Assembly (NCBI RefSeq): GCF_026157065.1 | Contig: NZ_JANLGQ010000005.1 | Location: 124,001-188,000, forward strand | Length of the DNA stretch: 64,000 bases | Direction of reading: 5' to 3' | Origin: Enterococcus sp. HY326 | GTDB lineage: Bacteria; Bacillota; Bacilli; Lactobacillales; Enterococcaceae | In this document: positions 17,140-26,226 of the stretch, piece by piece | How positions within the stretch are numbered: the first letter of the stretch is position 1 | Layout: the number at the start of each line of letters is the position of its first letter | Program-made: the position numbers and the translations under genes | Notes under the pieces: generated by a model | What the model saw: the letters and a program-made list of their open reading frames with translations, nothing else | Told to the model about the DNA's origin: nothing | Databases searched by the model: none

Positions 17140-18408
17140 TTAAGAATCCATGGCTGCGATAATTCTTGCGCCAAACTCAGCGGTGCCAACTTCATGAGCA
17201 TCAGCCATCAAGTCAGCAAAATCCTTCGTTACATATTTCTCAGTGATTGTTTGTTCCAGCGCTACTTCAATCAGCTGAGCTGCTTCCCGCCAGCCAATAT
17301 ATTCCAACAATAGAACTCCAGAAAGAATCACAGAAGACGGATTCGCTTCATTTAAGCCCGCAATATTAGGGGCAGTTCCGTGGGTGGCCTCAAAGATGGC
17401 ATGACCATTTTGGTAATTGATATTGCCGCCAGGGGAAATTCCGATGCCCCCTACTGTGGCAGCTAATGCATCCGAAATATAATCACCATTCAAATTCAAA
17501 GTGGCGACCACTTGATAATCTTGTGGTGCTAAGAGCATCTGCTGTAAAAAATTATCGGTAATAATGTCGTTGATTAAAATCTTGCCGCTCTTTAAAGCGG
17601 CTGCTTTTTCTTTCTCAGCCTCAGCTTTGCCAGCAGCTTTTTTTATTTTTTCGTACTCCCGCATAGAAAAAGTTTTATCGCCATATTCTGCTGCGATTAA
17701 TTCGTAGCCCCATTTACGAAATCCGCCCTCGGTAAACTTCATGATATTGCCTTTATGAACGAGGGTCACCACTTTTTTATTTTGACTGACAGCATACTCC
17801 ATCGCACTTCTAACTAAACGCTGAGTGCCTTCAATCGACACTGGCTTGATGCCCACTGCACTCGTTTCAGGAAAACGAATTTTATCGACAGCAAAACTTT
17901 CTTTTAAAAAAGCAATCAACTCATTAGCTTCCGGAGATTCAGCAGCAAATTCGATGCCGGCGTAAATATCTTCCGTATTTTCCCGAAATACCGTCACAGC
18001 AACCTGCTCTGGGTGGCGCAAAGGCGAAGGAACTCCCGGAAAATAACGGACTGGCCGCACACAGGCATATAAATCCAATGCCTGTCTTAATGCAACATTT
18101 AATGAGCGAATGCCTTCACCAATCGGTGTTGCCAAGGGACCTTTGATGGCTACTAGACAGTCATCAATAATATCAATCGTCTCAGGTGGCAGCCACTGAC
18201 CGGTTTCCACAAAGGCCGCTTCTCCAGCTAATAATTTTTGCCAGCTGATTTTTCTTTCTCCCTGATAGGCAATGGCCACTGCCTCATCTAAAACTTTTTG
18301 GGCTTGCTGCCAAATCTCTGGCCCCACACCATCACCTTCAATATAGGGAATAATTGGTTCTTTGGGAGTCACTAGCTGACCCGCCACCATTTGAATTTTT
18401 TCTGCCAT
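17140..18408 (-). CDS. icd: NADP-dependent isocitrate dehydrogenase
   Basis: Oxidises isocitrate to 2-oxoglutarate, making NADPH. It is 422 residues with the bacterial icd landmarks: [13 protein letters not shown] (substrate Ser), [41 protein letters not shown] (metal Asps) and HGTAPNIAG (cofactor). The Lys-rich insert around residue 260 is usual in Gram-positive enzymes. The ATG at 18408 has GGAGGGG five bases upstream; the ATG four codons earlier would place that site inside the gene. Many enterococci lack a TCA cycle, so a lone icd, probably for glutamate supply, is notable. Confidence 0.95.
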   Translation of the reverse strand: MAEKIQMVAGQLVTPKEPIIPYIEGDGVGPEIWQQAQKVLDEAVAIAYQGERKISWQKLLAGEAAFVETGQWLPPETIDIIDDCLVAIKGPLATPIGEGIRSLNVALRQALDLYACVRPVRYFPGVPSPLRHPEQVAVTVFRENTEDIYAGIEFAAESPEANELIAFLKESFAVDKIRFPETSAVGIKPVSIEGTQRLVRSAMEYAVSQNKKVVTLVHKGNIMKFTEGGFRKWGYELIAAEYGDKTFSMREYEKIKKAAGKAEAEKEKAAALKSGKILINDIITDNFLQQMLLAPQDYQVVATLNLNGDYISDALAATVGGIGISPGGNINYQNGHAIFEATHGTAPNIAGLNEANPSSVILSGVLLLEYIGWREAAQLIEVALEQTITEKYVTKDFADLMADAHEVGTAEFGARIIAAMDS

Positions 18409-18504
18409 ATGCCCCTCCATGAATTTTTATAAATAAGTATACCTCGTTTAATTCTCACTGTAAATTTAATTTTCTAATTTTATTCTCATATAGAAAAATC
18501 AAAC

Positions 18505-18528
18505 AGGCCACCTTGATTCAGGTGGCCT
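18505..18528 (-). terminator. Intrinsic terminator of the alcohol dehydrogenase gene
   Basis: AGGCCACCT-TGATTC-AGGTGGCCT, followed on the minus strand by GTTTGATTTTTC. Confidence 0.8.
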
Positions 18529-18630
18529 AGCAAATATTTTTTTAATTACCAACAAGGACTGTAACTATTAGCCTAACTTGCCTCGAAAATAGAACAAGTG
18601 GCGCAACATTCTCAATGAAGCCCAGTTTTT

Positions 18631-19626
18631 TTATAAACGGATAATCGCTTTTGTCACGCCATACTTTCCGTAATCTGCCAGTAAATCCGGCACTTCCGCT
18701 AACGTCAGCTGATGAGAAAGCAGCGATTTTACATCAATCGCTCCGCTATTTAATAAGTCAACCGCTTCATTTAACGTAAAGGGATTGATAAAGGAGCCGA
18801 CAATTTTTAATTCTTTTTGGAAAATTGCATGGGCTGAGATTTCAATTTTTGTCCCCGGTGACGGCACGCCAAAGAATAATAATTCTGCGCCCTTATTCGC
18901 CAGCTCAACAGCCTTTTCACAAGTCTGCTTTTTACCGACGCATTCGATAATCAAATCATAGCCGTCTGCAATATCGCCAAGGTCTGCAAAAATATTTTTC
19001 ACGCCCATTTCAGTTAACAATTGATGCTTTTGCTGATTGGGTTCACAGGCATCCACCCAAATGGCGCCTTTTTGCTGTACCATCTGTATAAAGAGGGACC
19101 CGATGAAGCCGGCCCCAATCACCAATACTTTTTTGTCCGCAGTGATTGGCGCAATTTGATCAAATCCATGCAGCACACAGCTCAAGGGCTCAACCATTGC
19201 CCCGATTTCAAACGGTAACTCTGGGGAAATTTTCAAACAAGCGGTTTCCGGCACGTTACAAAATTCCGCCATGCCGCCATTTCTCGTCACACCGACCGCC
19301 GACAAATTTTCACACAATTGTACGCGGCCATCCCGACAATAACGACATTTTCCGCAATAAATATTTGGATCAACCGCCACATGGTCGCCCACTGCCAAAG
19401 TGGTAACCTCGGCCCCAACTTCAATGACTTCGCCAGAAAATTCATGTCCCAAAACAATCGGTGGTGTTACCTCAGCTGATCCCGGCTCCCCGTGGAAAAT
19501 ATGCACGTCCGTTCCACAGACACCACAGTATTTTACTTTTAGCAGTACCTCTTGATCAGTAATTGTTGGAGTTGGTAATTCTTGAAGGCTCATGTTTTCT
19601 TTTGCCGTTAAAACTAATGCTTTCAT
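18631..19626 (-). CDS. Zinc-dependent medium-chain alcohol/polyol dehydrogenase
   Basis: A 331-residue MDR-family dehydrogenase. The catalytic zinc site is visible in CGVCGTD and GHEFSGEVIEVG, the structural zinc cysteines in CGKCRYCRDGRVQLC, and the Rossmann dinucleotide loop in VIGAGFIGS. It resembles sorbitol, threonine and sugar-alcohol dehydrogenases. It is shorter than most (usual 340-350), and I cannot name the substrate. The promoter has a cre site over the -35 box (19674-19687), which predicts shut-off by CcpA when glucose is present and supports a catabolic role. It is a single-gene unit. Confidence 0.85.
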   Translation of the reverse strand: MKALVLTAKENMSLQELPTPTITDQEVLLKVKYCGVCGTDVHIFHGEPGSAEVTPPIVLGHEFSGEVIEVGAEVTTLAVGDHVAVDPNIYCGKCRYCRDGRVQLCENLSAVGVTRNGGMAEFCNVPETACLKISPELPFEIGAMVEPLSCVLHGFDQIAPITADKKVLVIGAGFIGSLFIQMVQQKGAIWVDACEPNQQKHQLLTEMGVKNIFADLGDIADGYDLIIECVGKKQTCEKAVELANKGAELLFFGVPSPGTKIEISAHAIFQKELKIVGSFINPFTLNEAVDLLNSGAIDVKSLLSHQLTLAEVPDLLADYGKYGVTKAIIRL

Positions 19627-19650
19627 ACGCTAGACTCCTTTTTTCTTTTA

Positions 19651-19687
19651 ATTATAATCAAACTTCAAAGAAATAGAAACGCTTTCC
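19651..19687 (-). promoter_or_regulatory. Promoter with overlapping cre site
   Basis: Read on the minus strand: TTTCTA (19674-19679), 17-base spacer, TATAAT (19651-19656). The cre-like GGAAAGCGTTTCTA (19674-19687) matches 12 of 14 consensus positions and covers the -35 box, a classical arrangement for CcpA repression. Confidence 0.7.
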
Positions 19688-19883
19688 TGAAAAAAAGCGA
19701 AAACTTTCCAGATTTCAACTTTCTTACTATTTTTCCTTAGCAAAATCTACAGCAGCTATACCAACCTCACATTAATGTCAGATGAATCCATCAAAGATGC
19801 AAGAAAATCGTTAGCAGAATCGATTTTATTTCTGAAAAGGTCTCATTAAAATGAAATTAATTGATTAGAAGGGAAGACACCTG

Positions 19884-20324
19884 ATGATAAATATTCAAAT
19901 AAAACCTTCAACTAACACTTTTGTTGCAAAAGAAATCTGCAATTTTGTTGATTGGCTGGAAGCTAATTATGATTTTCCTAGAGTGATTTACCTCAATGTG
20001 ACTGGTGCAAATTTTATCAGAAACAAAGAAGACGGCACCAAAAATGCCGCAACTATTTTTCTGCCATTTTCCCCCTTTGAACATGCGCAAATGAACATTT
20101 CCACCGGCGATTTCTTTTCATTAGTAAAAGAGCAGGGCAAAGACAATGCAATTTATACTACTTTAGAAAGCATTAGTCATGAAGTGCAGCATTATTATCA
20201 ATGGCTAGATAACTTAAAGCTTGATGAAACAGAAGCTGAGGAAGGCGCAGCAGAGCTGACTTATGAGTACGTTGATGAACGTGGATTTATTTTTCCTACT
20301 AAAAAGAAAAGCTGGCATTATTAA
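19884..20324 (+). CDS. Putative zinc metallopeptidase-like protein with HEVQH motif
   Basis: A 146-residue protein of a family I do not recognise by name. It has HEVQH at residues 99-103 in a helix, then EAEEGAAEL at about 117-125. HExxH followed some 20 residues later by an acidic helix is the gluzincin arrangement, so a zinc-binding mini-protease is plausible. There is no signal peptide, so it should be cytosolic. A clear paralogue lies at 34856-35281, sharing PSTN.FV, N.TGAN and ATGDFFSLV or STGDFFSLV, but there the HEVQH has become AQQLA. Monocistronic with its own terminator. Confidence 0.6.
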   Translation: MINIQIKPSTNTFVAKEICNFVDWLEANYDFPRVIYLNVTGANFIRNKEDGTKNAATIFLPFSPFEHAQMNISTGDFFSLVKEQGKDNAIYTTLESISHEVQHYYQWLDNLKLDETEAEEGAAELTYEYVDERGFIFPTKKKSWHY

Positions 20325-20328
20325 AAAA

Positions 20329-20355
20329 GTGCAGCTGCCCCATCAGCAACTGCAC
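20329..20355 (+). terminator. Intrinsic terminator
   Basis: GTGCAG / CTGCAC stem with extra inner pairing, followed by AAATTTTTT. Confidence 0.75.
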
Positions 20356-20411
20356 AAATTTTTTCCTTCTGCCAGCCTAATTCGATAAAAAATCTAACTT
20401 CACTAGCCACT

Positions 20412-21296
20412 TCAATTTTCAAATGGCTGGGCGCCTAACCAGCTCTCAAACAAATTTGTGAGCCACTCTGAATCTTTTCGCTTAGTATCAAAGGGCACAT
20501 AGCCTGCATAAGTATAACTGTAATCAATTTTCCAACCGCCAGTTTTGGTTTGTTTTTCCATTAATAATTGTCTGACTGGCAAAACCTCAGGCCGGTGCCA
20601 ACTGTTGGTTTTGCCAAGAATATAAATAATATCTGTAAATGACAGCACATAGCTTTGGGGAAACATCAAGTCTGTGATATGGCTGCTAATCGGCTTTTGA
20701 TTGCTTAGACGCAGAAACATGTGATGCTCCAGCATATAATCTAATCCCTGTTGAATTAACTGAGTGACCTCTGGCTCTTCTGCAAAATTTTGATAGGTGA
20801 TTAAGGCCCGTACAGTTTTGCCGATGCCGATAAAACACGGCACCTTTTTCATGCAACCGCCATGTTTGCAAATCCCATCATAAGGCCAAGTAGTCTCACT
20901 GCTGCGGTCAAACACTTGATAATTTTTAATCCATTGAAGAGCTGCTTGAGCTTCTTTTGAATGAGCCAAACATAGACGACAATAGGCTTCAAAGAGCATA
21001 ACATTGTAACAGGGAACAATGTCAGCGACTTTTCCTGTGTAGGAAAAACCCGCTTCTGTGGCTATCTGTTTATTGATAAAATGAAGCAACTCTTTCGTAT
21101 AATCTAGTTCAAAGGCGCTAGGAATTTCAGCTAAACCAAGCAGCGTCCAAATGCGACTCAAAAAATTTTTCTGCTCAATGCTAGTCAGCTTCGCAACTAA
21201 CCTAGACTCATTTAACAAATCCATGATTTCTGATTGAGAAAAAATTTTTAAGCTGTCATTTTCTTCAGCCAAACGTAATCTCAATGCACTGTCCAT
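20412..21296 (-). CDS. Hypothetical cytosolic protein, possible alpha/alpha-toroid fold
   Basis: A 294-residue protein without signal peptide or membrane segments. It is predicted mostly helical with repeated short helices, and it has a central GICKHGGCMKKVPCF cysteine cluster (three Cys and a His within about 12 residues) that could bind a metal. The late ...KTKTGGWKIDYSY... stretch resembles the repeat ends of prenyltransferase/squalene-cyclase-type toroids. That is only a resemblance and I do not assign an activity. The ATG at 21296 follows AGG by eight bases. It is monocistronic; its neighbours give no functional hint. Confidence 0.6.
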   Translation of the reverse strand: MDSALRLRLAEENDSLKIFSQSEIMDLLNESRLVAKLTSIEQKNFLSRIWTLLGLAEIPSAFELDYTKELLHFINKQIATEAGFSYTGKVADIVPCYNVMLFEAYCRLCLAHSKEAQAALQWIKNYQVFDRSSETTWPYDGICKHGGCMKKVPCFIGIGKTVRALITYQNFAEEPEVTQLIQQGLDYMLEHHMFLRLSNQKPISSHITDLMFPQSYVLSFTDIIYILGKTNSWHRPEVLPVRQLLMEKQTKTGGWKIDYSYTYAGYVPFDTKRKDSEWLTNLFESWLGAQPFEN

Positions 21297-21554
21297 CTTC
21301 AACACCTGCCTTCAAGGTTATTATAGCAGGTTTTTAGTTGCAAAAGTTTGACAAACAAAACTGCTGAGTTGCCTCGTCAGCTATCAAAAATCTTTTAGCT
21401 GATTTTCTAACATCCCTTCAAAAGAAATTTTTGGTACAATATTTTTAAGAACTTATCAGCTTGGCTTGTTAGAAAAAAGTTTTCTATCAGATAAAATCCT
21501 CCAGAGCTGCAGATAGTTCTAACGATTTACAAAATAAAAAATAGAGGTGTCCAA

Positions 21555-22127
21555 ATGGTATTTCATATTGACGAATTAGCAAACTCAGGTTCTCAAATTG
21601 AGGGTCTGCAAATTATTAGTGCAAAAATGGTGACAGATGACCGCGGTACTGTGCGGGAATTATACCGCCAAAGCAGCTACTCAGCCTTCTTACCAGATTC
21701 CGTCACTGCTTGGAAACAAGTAAACTTAACCCGAACAAAACGTGGTGCTGTCCGCGGCCTCCATGGCGAAGCAATGGCGAAATTGGTAACTGTCGCCCAT
21801 GGTTCAGCTTTTGGCGTCTATGTTGACACTCGCCCTAATAGCAAAACCCTCGGCGCTGTTGTCACCGTTCAATTAACACCCGGCGTGCAAGTTTTTGTTC
21901 CTCAAGGAGTCTGCAATGGTTTCCAAGCTCTTGATGAGGATACCGAATACTTATACTTCTTTGACAATGAGTGGCAACCGGGAATGGCTGGCGTTGCCTT
22001 GACGCCATTAGATCCAGAGCTAGGAATTGATTGGCCAATTCCTCTTGATCCAAATGATCTTAATCAAGTTTCCGAAAAAGATGGCAAAGCTCCAACACTG
22101 CGTGAAATTCTTGAAGGGCTAGCTTAA
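21555..22127 (+). CDS. RmlC-like dTDP-sugar 3,5-epimerase family protein
   Basis: A 190-residue cupin of the dTDP-4-dehydrorhamnose 3,5-epimerase family. Family landmarks are DDRGTVRELY, the RGAVRGLH catalytic-His stretch, VDTRPNSKTLG and FVPQGVCNGFQAL. Genuine RmlC proteins are normally encoded with RmlA, RmlB and RmlD for dTDP-rhamnose synthesis; none is here, so this may be a stand-alone isomerase or epimerase acting on another dTDP-sugar. The gene is preceded by an extended -10 TGGTACAAT (21435-21440) and GAGGTGT, and is closed by the hairpin at 22201-22250. Confidence 0.82.
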   Translation: MVFHIDELANSGSQIEGLQIISAKMVTDDRGTVRELYRQSSYSAFLPDSVTAWKQVNLTRTKRGAVRGLHGEAMAKLVTVAHGSAFGVYVDTRPNSKTLGAVVTVQLTPGVQVFVPQGVCNGFQALDEDTEYLYFFDNEWQPGMAGVALTPLDPELGIDWPIPLDPNDLNQVSEKDGKAPTLREILEGLA

Positions 22128-22200
22128 AGGTTGCGAAATTATTAATCTCTGCTGTCGAAATATGCGGATAACAAAAATTTCCGTCAACTTGTAGAATAAA

Positions 22201-22250
22201 GCGACCTCCAAAAGTTAGGTGTTTAGTCTAGCTCTTGGAGGTCGCTATTT
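22201..22250. terminator. Intrinsic terminator with shared core
   Basis: GCGACCTCCAA / TTGGAGGTCGC followed by TATTTTTTT. The loop carries AAGTTAGGTGTTTAGTCTAG, similar to the cores at 4355-4459 and 33726-33752. The rest of the 22128-22460 gap shows nothing else. Confidence 0.85.
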
Positions 22251-22460
22251 TTTTGCAAAATATAATTTTGAGAGATTGTCTGACAAATAGACTTGGCGGC
22301 TGTCATCAAAAGACAGCCAGTCCTTGTAATAAATTTGAAAAAATTATTTCTTTGAAAAAAATCGGGAGTGCTTCTAAAACTGCTACCAAATAAATGAAGC
22401 AAGTTTTTAATTTGATTGTTCCTTCCGCATACCTTTTCCCAAAATTAATTTCCCCGTCAA

Positions 22461-22880
22461 CTAACGTTTATAATACATGCCCGAACTTTGCGGTTTGGTT
22501 TCGATAAAACCAAACTGTTCATAAAGTTTGCTGGCCTTTCCATCTGCGATTAATGAAATGTAGGCTTGGGCGTCTGCTTCTTCTGTGATATACACCATTA
22601 GATGTTTCATGATGAGTTTCCCGAGACCTTGCTGTTGAAACAGCGGGTCGACAACAATATCGACGATTTGATAGCTGGTACCACCATCTCCAATAATCCG
22701 GCCCATGCCAATCAATTTATCCGTTTCAGCCTCCCGCAAGCACACGCTGTAAAGACTATTAGCCAGCCCGATTTCTGCCCCAGCTAGAGATCTTGTGGAC
22801 AGGCCGCCGGATTTTCTTAAGGCCAAGTATTCATCCCTTTTGGGAACTTCAATTTTCAATTTCACTTTAGTATTTTCCAA
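22461..22880 (-). CDS. GNAT acetyltransferase
   Basis: A 139-residue GNAT-fold enzyme: EVPKRDEYLALRKSGG opens the domain, IGMGRIIGDGG is strand 3, and the acetyl-CoA loop is QQQGLGKLIMKHL. A C-terminal LYEQFGFI completes the fold. The substrate is unknown. I place the start at a TTG (22878-22880) eight bases after GGAG. The open frame extends another 28 codons upstream to a TTG at 22964, but that stretch does not belong to the fold and lacks a good ribosome site. Monocistronic. Confidence 0.78.
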   Translation of the reverse strand: MENTKVKLKIEVPKRDEYLALRKSGGLSTRSLAGAEIGLANSLYSVCLREAETDKLIGMGRIIGDGGTSYQIVDIVVDPLFQQQGLGKLIMKHLMVYITEEADAQAYISLIADGKASKLYEQFGFIETKPQSSGMYYKR

Positions 22881-23218
22881 TTCATTCACTCCAATCATAT
22901 CCAACAAACTTCGATTTGTTTTTAATTTAACTAAACCAGTCTCAGCAACAAATTTTTCCAGCAATAAAAATTATTCCATTTTCCAGTAAAATCCTTGCAG
23001 CTGACTGAATAATTTCCCTTGAAGCTACATTTTTTGTTGCTTTAAATTATATCATATTGAAAGTTCGTTTTTCTCCATGTCCAGTAGCACACAAATCCCC
23101 CATCACCTTAAAGCCACTATATAACGGACACAATTTTTCCTCAACATTCTGAAAAGAAAATTCCGTTTAAGGTATAATAATTCAAACGTGCTAATTTACA
23201 GAAAAAGTTGGAAGTGAA

Positions 23219-24535
23219 ATGAAAAAGATTATTGTTGAGTTAAACAAGTTTGCCCTGCCTTTATTGGCGGGCAATATTATGCAAGTGGTGATTGGTCAAT
23301 TGGCTCTGGCTTTTGCCGGAAATCTTTCCTATGAAAATATCCCGGCAATCACAACGATGACAAATTTTTTGTTTTCAGTCACTGGAATTTTAGGGGTCAT
23401 CGCCGTTGCCTTTAATATGATTAGTTCAAAAGCCTTAGGCGAGAAAAATACTGAGAAATTCCAGCACCTTGTTTCATCCATCATTTGTCTCAGTCTGCTG
23501 ATTGGTGGAGCGGCTATCGGCATTCTGCTGTTGGGCAGTAGTTTTATTCTTAAAACGCTCTATCATTTTGAAGGAGAATTATTTTCAATTGCCCAAGCCT
23601 ATCTCTTTAGTATGTCTCCCTATATCTTGTTAGTGTTGCTGAGTTTTGCCCTAACAAATTTGATAAAAGTAGAACGCAAAACAAATTACATTTTAGTTGT
23701 TTCCATCATTTCTTCAATTATACAAGCCTTCTTATCCTATGTCTTAATCAACGGTGCCTTCTTCTTCCCGAATCTTGGCATTGTCGGTGCGGGTTTATCA
23801 GAAATGATTGCCTTATTTGTTTCAGTTATCTTGTATCTTCTTTTAGTCCGGAAAATGCTTTTTGCGGCCCTGAAAACTAAGCCGACTGAAATCAAACATA
23901 TTCTTAAGCGGGCAACGCCGTTAATGTTTCAAGAAATTTTAGAAGGCGTCTTGTTCATCATCGTTTTTGAGGCACTTATCTCAAGAATCGGCGTGTTGGC
24001 CCTCACGACTTACTCTTTGCTGATGCAAGGAATCAATTATGCAAAAATGCCGACTTTTATGTATAGTAACAGCCTGTTTGTCTTTATCAGCGAGGCACAT
24101 GGTGAGAAAAATAATAAAAAAGTACAGCAAAATATGCTTGGCGCCTCAAGCCTTTCCGTATTTTTCTATGTGCTCATAGCAGGACTGCTGATTGCCGGCT
24201 ATCAACCCTTCGGCTCGTTATTTACTACAGATGCCCAAGTTGTCGAAAACTTTGGCCGCTATGTTTCCTTGGGCTGCTTGGCAATCTTTACAACCGTTTT
24301 TTACGAAAACATCAAAGCAACACTCGTGTCACTGGAAAAAGAAAAGCTCGTGCTATTGGCAACAACTATCGTAAATGGAATTGCCATCATTGCCTTAATT
24401 CTGCTGAGCTATTTGGACTTGTTGAGCTTTTCGCAGGCACTTATCATTTATGGTGTAAATTATTTTATATTAGATGGGGTGTTCCTTTTATTTTATCGAA
24501 ATGAGATTACTCGAGATAAATCTCTGTCTGCCTAA
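23219..24535 (+). CDS. MATE-family efflux transporter
   Basis: A 438-residue exporter with 12 hydrophobic segments and the two-fold repeat of the MATE family, members of which expel cationic drugs or metabolites using Na+ or H+. The N-terminal FALPLLAGNIMQVVIGQLAL and the mid-protein ATPLMFQEILEGV correspond to the starts of the two halves. The substrate is not predictable. GGAAGTGAA precedes the ATG and TATAAT lies at 23173-23178 with no clear -35. Monocistronic; terminated at 24703-24730 together with the facing gene. Confidence 0.85.
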   Translation: MKKIIVELNKFALPLLAGNIMQVVIGQLALAFAGNLSYENIPAITTMTNFLFSVTGILGVIAVAFNMISSKALGEKNTEKFQHLVSSIICLSLLIGGAAIGILLLGSSFILKTLYHFEGELFSIAQAYLFSMSPYILLVLLSFALTNLIKVERKTNYILVVSIISSIIQAFLSYVLINGAFFFPNLGIVGAGLSEMIALFVSVILYLLLVRKMLFAALKTKPTEIKHILKRATPLMFQEILEGVLFIIVFEALISRIGVLALTTYSLLMQGINYAKMPTFMYSNSLFVFISEAHGEKNNKKVQQNMLGASSLSVFFYVLIAGLLIAGYQPFGSLFTTDAQVVENFGRYVSLGCLAIFTTVFYENIKATLVSLEKEKLVLLATTIVNGIAIIALILLSYLDLLSFSQALIIYGVNYFILDGVFLLFYRNEITRDKSLSA

Positions 24536-24702
24536 TCAAAAAAAGTTCAATCAGAGTAGCAATTTGCGTTTGCAACCATAGTGACTAGCTTAACAACTCT
24601 TAAGCCTTGCTAAATTTTATCTTCTACATCCTTGTCTACCTTGAGAAAAAAGTAGCCTGTTTAAATTTTCGTAAGCTTACTTCTACTATGCAACCGAAAC
24701 AG

Positions 24703-24730
24703 CCCGCCAAACTAATATTTGGCGGGTTTG
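24703..24730. terminator. Terminator hairpin of the CCCGCCAAA family
   Basis: CCCGCCAAA / TTTGGCGGG (24703-24711, 24718-24726) then TTTGTTTTTG. One of six related hairpins in the window. Confidence 0.85.
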
Positions 24731-24742
24731 TTTTTGTACTAA

Positions 24743-25261
24743 CTATCCAAGTGTCAGCTTCGCTTCAACAATTGAGTTTTGATTTTTATCAATCGTTTCA
24801 ATGTAGAGGGTATCTATTAGACAAGTAAATTCTTCCGTCTTAAATTCTTCATTCAATTTTTTGACAACACTTGAAAATTTCTCTAAATCTTTGATCTGCC
24901 CCACCGTTATATGCGGGAAATAAGGGGTCTCATTATAAAGCTCCCCGGCTAAAATACCTGTATAAAGTCTGTCGTGAAAATTAATAATTTCATCATTGCC
25001 CCGTACGCAATCCAAAAAGATGAAGCCATCTACAGCAGAGCCGCTAAATGATTTAAATTTAACCTTGAATGCAGTTGTTCCCTTTATGCTTTCAGTAATG
25101 TGTTCTGTTAATTCCTCAGTTGTTAAGTCTGAATCAAAAGGAAATACCAGGGAAATATGCGGAGCAATCTCTTGAATCAAAGGATCATATTTACTCCGAA
25201 TCTGGTTAATAAGTGCTTGATTGTCAAATTTTGGAAAAAATATAATGGAGCGTTTTGTCAT
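24743..25261 (-). CDS. 2H phosphoesterase, 2'-5' RNA ligase family
   Basis: A 172-residue protein with the two H-x-T/S motifs that define the 2H superfamily: PHISLVFPF near residue 34 and PHITVGQ near residue 117. These histidines catalyse cleavage or ligation of 2',3'-cyclic or 2'-5' phosphodiesters in RNA or small nucleotides. The physiological substrate of the Firmicute members is not established. No partner genes adjoin it: an MATE gene lies downstream on the other strand, and a TetR gene upstream with a gap of about 130 bases. Confidence 0.83.
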   Translation of the reverse strand: MTKRSIIFFPKFDNQALINQIRSKYDPLIQEIAPHISLVFPFDSDLTTEELTEHITESIKGTTAFKVKFKSFSGSAVDGFIFLDCVRGNDEIINFHDRLYTGILAGELYNETPYFPHITVGQIKDLEKFSSVVKKLNEEFKTEEFTCLIDTLYIETIDKNQNSIVEAKLTLG

Positions 25262-25392
25262 CCGATTAACCCCTCATCGTAAATTTAATTGAAGTAGCAG
25301 CAGTATTTTGGGTAGCTTCATTACGCTGCCACCTATATAAATCAATCCTCTTCATGTAGTTTTTTAAGCGAAGTCATCTCCATTGACGGAGG

Positions 25393-26019
25393 CTAGACGA
25401 TATATTGTTTAATCAATAAATCAATAGCTTGAATTCCTTGTTCTCTAAGTTTGTCCTGCTCTTTTTTAGAATGCTCTGTATATAAAACTTCGTCCACCAA
25501 GGCAGAGATGAAATCAAACAAGATGACCGCTAAAACCTCCATCGTTTCTGTGTCCGTCTGATTAGCATAATACAAAAAATGTTCATAGGTTAAGTGCTGC
25601 ATTTTTTCTTTGTGCTCTTTGACCACTGAGCGAACCTCCGGAATTGAGGCCGCAAGCATTTCGATTTGTAAATGAAATTCTTTGTCCTCCACCTCTGTCA
25701 GTTGAACCAACAGTTCCCGTAACCAAGTGATAGTATCTTGCTTGAATTGTTCAAATGATTCAGATGTATTGATTCTCTCGAAAATTACATAAAAAGAGTC
25801 ATTGTACTCCTTCACTAAATCCGTAAGAATTTCCTCTTTACTCGCATAATAGGAGTACAACGTGCCAATAGAAATCCCTGCTTCCTTCGCTATTTCGTTT
25901 GTTGAGACAACGAAATAGTTTTTTTCTGAGAATAAATATTTGGCAGTTTTGAGAATTTTATTCTTCTTCTCCAGCGCTCTTTTTTGGATTGGCTTTCGAG
26001 TCACCTTGTCGTTTTGCAT
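25393..26019 (-). CDS. TetR/AcrR-family repressor of the adjacent MFS exporter
   Basis: A 208-residue regulator. The N-terminal HTH is clear: IAKEAGISIGTLYSYYASKEEIL at residues about 43-65 is the TetR recognition-helix region. The C-terminal ligand domain is helical and unspecific. The gene is divergent from the MFS exporter at 26227 with 207 bases between them, in which two similar 14-base dyads occur (26081-26094 and 26166-26179). The layout predicts repression of both genes, lifted by a drug or metabolite exported by the pump. AGGAGG precedes the ATG. Confidence 0.9.
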   Translation of the reverse strand: MQNDKVTRKPIQKRALEKKNKILKTAKYLFSEKNYFVVSTNEIAKEAGISIGTLYSYYASKEEILTDLVKEYNDSFYVIFERINTSESFEQFKQDTITWLRELLVQLTEVEDKEFHLQIEMLAASIPEVRSVVKEHKEKMQHLTYEHFLYYANQTDTETMEVLAVILFDFISALVDEVLYTEHSKKEQDKLREQGIQAIDLLIKQYIV

Positions 26020-26080
26020 AAGTCTCCTCCTGTTTTCTTATCCTATTCTATACTTATCATTTGAAATTATCAATTATTTG

Positions 26081-26094
26081 TGAGTTAAAACTCA
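26081..26094. promoter_or_regulatory. Putative TetR operator 1
   Basis: TGAGTTAAAACTCA: six-base arms around a two-base centre, in the divergent tetR/MFS control region. Confidence 0.6.
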
Positions 26095-26165
26095 GCTTAA
26101 TTATTTTTCTTTTTCGATTGACATTGATTATCAATAGGAATATATTTATTTCTGTTAACAAAACA

Positions 26166-26179
26166 TGAGTTTTTACTCG
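26166..26179. promoter_or_regulatory. Putative TetR operator 2
   Basis: TGAGTTTTTACTCG has the same length and nearly the same arms as operator 1, 85 bases away and closer to the exporter gene. Confidence 0.55.
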
Positions 26180-26226
26180 TTTTATAAAATGAAATTACAA
26201 AACAAGCAATCCGTTGGAGGAAGATG

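Noticed and set aside
24543-24828. ORF covering 24607-24828
   Set aside because: It runs through a terminator and the end of the facing gene and has no ribosome site.
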